Shown here in pieces: positions 60,763-64,000 of a DNA stretch of 64,000 nucleotides; positions within the stretch are counted from its first letter, which is position 1, and each line of letters opens with the position of its first letter. The DNA is taken from positions 3,279,030 through 3,343,029 of the forward strand of contig VZDJ01000216.1 of assembly GCA_008694505.1 (NCBI GenBank), given 5' to 3'. The position numbers and the translations under genes were made by a program. This DNA is from Cyanoderma ruficeps (Eukaryota > Chordata > Aves > Passeriformes > Timaliidae). The notes under the pieces were generated by a model that was not told where the DNA came from, ran no database searches, and saw nothing but the letters and a program-made list of their open reading frames with translations.

Positions 60763-62275
60763 CTCCTCCTGGCTCAGCTGGCAGCCTGTCCTGCTGGGGA
60801 CAGTCCCCAGTGTCTCTGCTCACAGAGGGACACCCTTGCTCAGCTACCAACCCCAGGAGGGGACTGGAGCAGGTCTACAGGTGCCAGCAGTGTCCTGCAA
60901 ACCTGAGACATGGCACAGCTCATCCTTCGGGGCAGGGACAGCCCCAGCACGGCCGACTCCAACCACAGGCAGCCAGGCCAAGGTGCTCTGCATGGCTCAC
61001 CACCACGGCGATTCCTCCCAAGCAAAACCCAAAGGCTCAGGAGCCGTGTGGAAGCCAGAAGTGTGGAGCCAGCCTGGAGCCGGGCGGGCAGGGGCTCAGC
61101 AGGGCCTGGCTGCTGCTGATCCTCCCCGACAGGAAATATGTCACCAACGTGAGATGTCCTGACAGGCGGCGGCTGCCCGGGGCCCCCGTGCCGGCGCTGC
61201 CCGGGCGGGGCTGTCAGGAGCTCTTAGGGTGACAGTGGCTCCGGAGAGGGGCTGGCAGGGACTGGGGGTGGGCAGAGGTTTCCTCCTCTGAACCCAAAAG
61301 ATGAGAGGTTTTGGGGGCAGCTGGGCCGAAATGCTGAGACTCCACAGCTGAAGGCTCGGCCAAGGAGCTGCCAGCCCGTCCCCCAGCTCGAAGGTCATGC
61401 AGCCCACACTGTGGGGCCTGGCACAGCCACAGGGAACATCAAACTCCCCTGTAAAATGAAGGAATCTCGTTCAAACCTCATTGTATTTTAACCTTGCTTT
61501 TGGCTAGATCCGTCCTTTGCTCCTGCCCTGAAAAGGAAGGAGCAGTTTGACCATAAATGTGTCTAAGGCAATAATCAGCCCAGATCCAGGACAACACTGA
61601 GGTCACTTCTGCCCCATCATGTGAAGTTTATTTGGTTATTTGAGGACAAGAAGTCACTGGGGAAAGAGCTGGGAGCTGTGGCATGAAAGCCCAGGGAGGC
61701 AAGGCCCTGCAGTGAGTGGGGAAGGGCCCCCACGGGCAGTGACAGGCGGCCCTGGGCAGGCAGAGCACTGGGGCATGTTTACAAAATGACATTTCGTACG
61801 CTCTGGAAAGGAAAAAAGGAAAAGCAGCAGTTTGTTTTCAGGGTGAGAACATCATGTCTGCCTGGCTTTGCATGGCACGGAGCAGTGCTCCCAGCAGGAC
61901 ACGGGCAGGGGAGGCTGCCAGAACTGCTCTGGGCAGGAGCACAGCCTGGCTGCTGGGAGCTGAGCTGTGGTGATGGGCACAGTGTCCCTGACAGCCTCGG
62001 TGACAGCCTGGCAGAGAGGGGCCCTGGCTCAGTCTGGGCTGCAGGAGCACCTTGGATGGATGATGAACCTCTTCTGTGCTCCTGCCACCTAAACCTGGGG
62101 TGTTGGACATCTCCTGCCAACACCAGACCCCCTGCACATTGTGTTCATGCTGTGGATCTGCTCAAGATCCCATCTTCGTCTGACACTGCCATGAGAAGCC
62201 ACATACCCACTCCTGGCCCCTCAAATCCCTCCAGCCATCCCGTGAGGGTGCCAGGCTTTCTCTGAGTTTTGGAGT
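60763..62275. other. Intergenic DNA, nothing recognised
   Basis: GC-rich unique sequence with a CpG-dense patch near 61160-61215. No gene, RNA or repeat can be supported. Confidence 0.5.
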
Positions 62276-62327
62276 AGCTCCTCTCCCTCTCCCTCTCCCT
62301 CTCCCTCCTCNCTCCCTCTCCTCCCAT
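62276..62327. repeat. (CTCCCT)n microsatellite with an N
   Basis: A hexanucleotide array of about 50 bp interrupted by an N at 62311, so the true copy number is unresolved. Confidence 0.9.
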
Positions 62328-62724
62328 GGTGCATGTCAGGGATGTTCTTACCTAATTTGCCGGTTTTTCTCCTGGAAATCCCTTGCCTTTAGGACTTGTG
62401 TCAGTCACCCAGAGATGCACAGCCAAGTGCATCCTGCAGCCCTGCCCCGGTGAACGCTCTTACACTTTGTACCATTTCTTTTCATGCCTCTTTCCCGTTC
62501 AGCCCCACTGATCCATCAGCATCCCTGTTCCCCTGGCTGCTCCTGGCTGCCGTCCTTCCCCTTTCCCTCCCCTGAAGCCAGGACAGCAAGGTCTTGATTT
62601 GGGGTTTTCATGCCTACAGTAGCCAGACAGCCCAGAGCCTCCTGCCCCTGCCTGCACTGACTGAACCTCAGTGCCAGGGGTCAATGGAGGGGTGAACAAT
62701 TACCTTGGGGCTGCAGCCCCACGG

Positions 62725-62985
62725 GGAGGAGGAGGAGGCTCAGCCCCATGAGGAGGAGGTTGAGGGTTCAGTCCCACATGGAGGAGGCTCAGGGCTCAAT
62801 TCCACATGGAGGAGGCTCAGACCCACATGGAGGAGGCTCAGGGTTCAATCCCACATGGAGGGGGCTCAGGGCTCAATCCCACATGGAGGGGGCTCAATCC
62901 CACATGGAAGAGTCTCAGGGTTCAATCCTACATGCAGGAAGTTCAGGGTTCCATCCCTCTTGGAGGTGGCTCAGTCCATCTTGGA
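62725..62985. repeat. 28/21-bp minisatellite with 77-bp higher-order period
   Basis: CACATGG-type cores lie at 62775, 62803, 62824, 62852, 62880, 62901 and 62929. The spacings run 28, 21, 28, 28, 21, 28. The 28-21-28 block therefore repeats as a 77-bp unit. Degenerate copies flank it on both sides. Confidence 0.9.
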
Positions 62986-64000
62986 GCAGTGTCCAGAAAA
63001 TCAGCTCAAACTGGCTGCCCGTGTGCCTGGTATCACCCCCTCATCTTTGCTGGCTTTACTGGCCCTCCAGGCAGATCAGCACTAATGTTTAGCCTTATCT
63101 TGTGTCTAGAGAGGTCAAGGCACTTGCCAGGTCTGGTCTTCCCTCCTCGGTGCCACCGCAGTGGGCAAAGCGGGGCAGAGCCAGGCACTGGGACCAGTGC
63201 AGCTGCTGCAGAATGGGCTGGTCTGGGGCTCTGCTCCCCCTTGGCACCTCAGGGCTGCAGCAGACCTCAGCATCACACATTTCATCTCCTGATGACCTGA
63301 GAGCTCTGCTGTGTCACCCCATGTCACCCAAGGAAACGCCGTGCTGGTGGCCCGAAGAGCGGCGAGCTCTTTGCTCCAGCCAATAATCCAGCCAGAGCAA
63401 GATAAGAGATGTTATAGAAACTCCTCTGAGCCCGAGAACAGCTACACTAAATCCCTTTAGTCCCTGGTGAGATATTTGTTTACGGGGAGACTGGATTTTG
63501 TTACCCGAGGTGGCTCGGTACAGGCTGTCCGTGATTCCCCGGGGGGAACAGGGGCTGTGACAGCAAACGGGCCTGGGGTCAGGGAAGGGTTTCAAACCCC
63601 ACACGAGCCCTTTGGCATGGAAGAGCCCATCTGGAGGAGGGGTGAGGGGGAGACCACCCATGCCAGGGTCGGCTCCCAGTGCCGCTGTCCCTAAAACTGT
63701 GTCCCACAGCCATAACCCCGGCACTGAGCTTCCATGCTGGCGGCAGCACGGGTGACACTGGTTTCCGGGAGCCCCATCAGCAAGACGTTCCATGAGGATG
63801 CAGTTTCCCTGAAGTGATGAGTGATGCCAGCAGGGATCTCCTCCCACACCTCCTTCAGAGGCCCTGGAGGACCCCAAACCCAGCCCCACTCTCCTCCCTC
63901 CCCGCTGATCCCCGGTCCGGGGCCGCGGGCAAACCTCAGCCCTCAGCTCTCACAGCCAGCTCCTGCCTCTGACCCCGGCTGGCCCTGGGGGTCACCGGCA
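62986..64000. other. Intergenic DNA to the window end
   Basis: No gene recognised. GC content climbs again in the last 100 bases (CCGGTCCGGGGCCGCGGGC near 63915), possibly the edge of another CpG island beyond the window. Confidence 0.45.

Noticed and set aside
62705..63300. Open frames with repeated HGGGSG-type motifs
   Set aside because: They translate the 28/21-bp minisatellite in several frames.
51045..64000. Exons of SEPTIN9, expected downstream by human synteny
   Set aside because: No segment reads like a septin GTPase or its N-terminal extension. The gene probably starts beyond the window.

Overview
The window is vertebrate nuclear DNA, most likely from a bird. It has CR1-type LINE fragments on both strands with the typical 3' ends, a CpG-island promoter, compact GT-AG introns in a GC-rich setting, and many short GC-rich minisatellites, as on avian microchromosomes. 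CR1 also occurs in other sauropsids, so 'bird' is probable rather than proven. Four isolated single N characters mark it as a draft assembly.

The window holds one recognisable protein-coding gene, on the + strand: SEC14L1 (SEC14-like lipid binding 1). It is complete. I rebuilt 15 coding exons between 11085 and 48474. Every junction is GT-AG and every phase agrees. The open frame is 2148 nt, or 715 residues plus stop, which is the length I recall for human SEC14L1. The domain order is PRELI/MSF1, variable linker, CRAL-TRIO N-terminal helices, CRAL-TRIO lipid-binding domain, GOLD domain, serine-rich tail. A CpG island at about 9.09-9.62 kb, with a perfect palindromic NRF1-type site, forms the likely promoter. 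A non-coding first exon probably ends at 9282. The 3' UTR runs to an AATAAA at 51008 followed by a genomic run of 17 A.

Layout: 1-8.28 kb is non-coding 5' flank with one CpG-rich insert that may be LTR-derived. 8.29-9.07 kb is a pile of CR1 fragments abutting the promoter. 9.1-10.2 kb is the CpG island, exon 1, a GGT/GAT microsatellite and a minisatellite. 11.06-48.47 kb holds the coding exons, with a 22.2-kb intron 2 followed by short introns. 48.48-51.03 kb is the 3' UTR. 51.05-64 kb is GC-rich intergenic DNA with several minisatellites, a 115-bp purine tract and two CR1 fragments. I see no exon of SEPTIN9, the downstream neighbour in human, nor of any other gene.

I found no undescribed biological system. 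The observations worth a second look are structural: an apparent false duplication across an assembly N, minisatellites with higher-order organisation, a spliced upstream ORF in the predicted 5' UTR, a CpG-rich young-looking insert, and retroposon sequence running up to the promoter.
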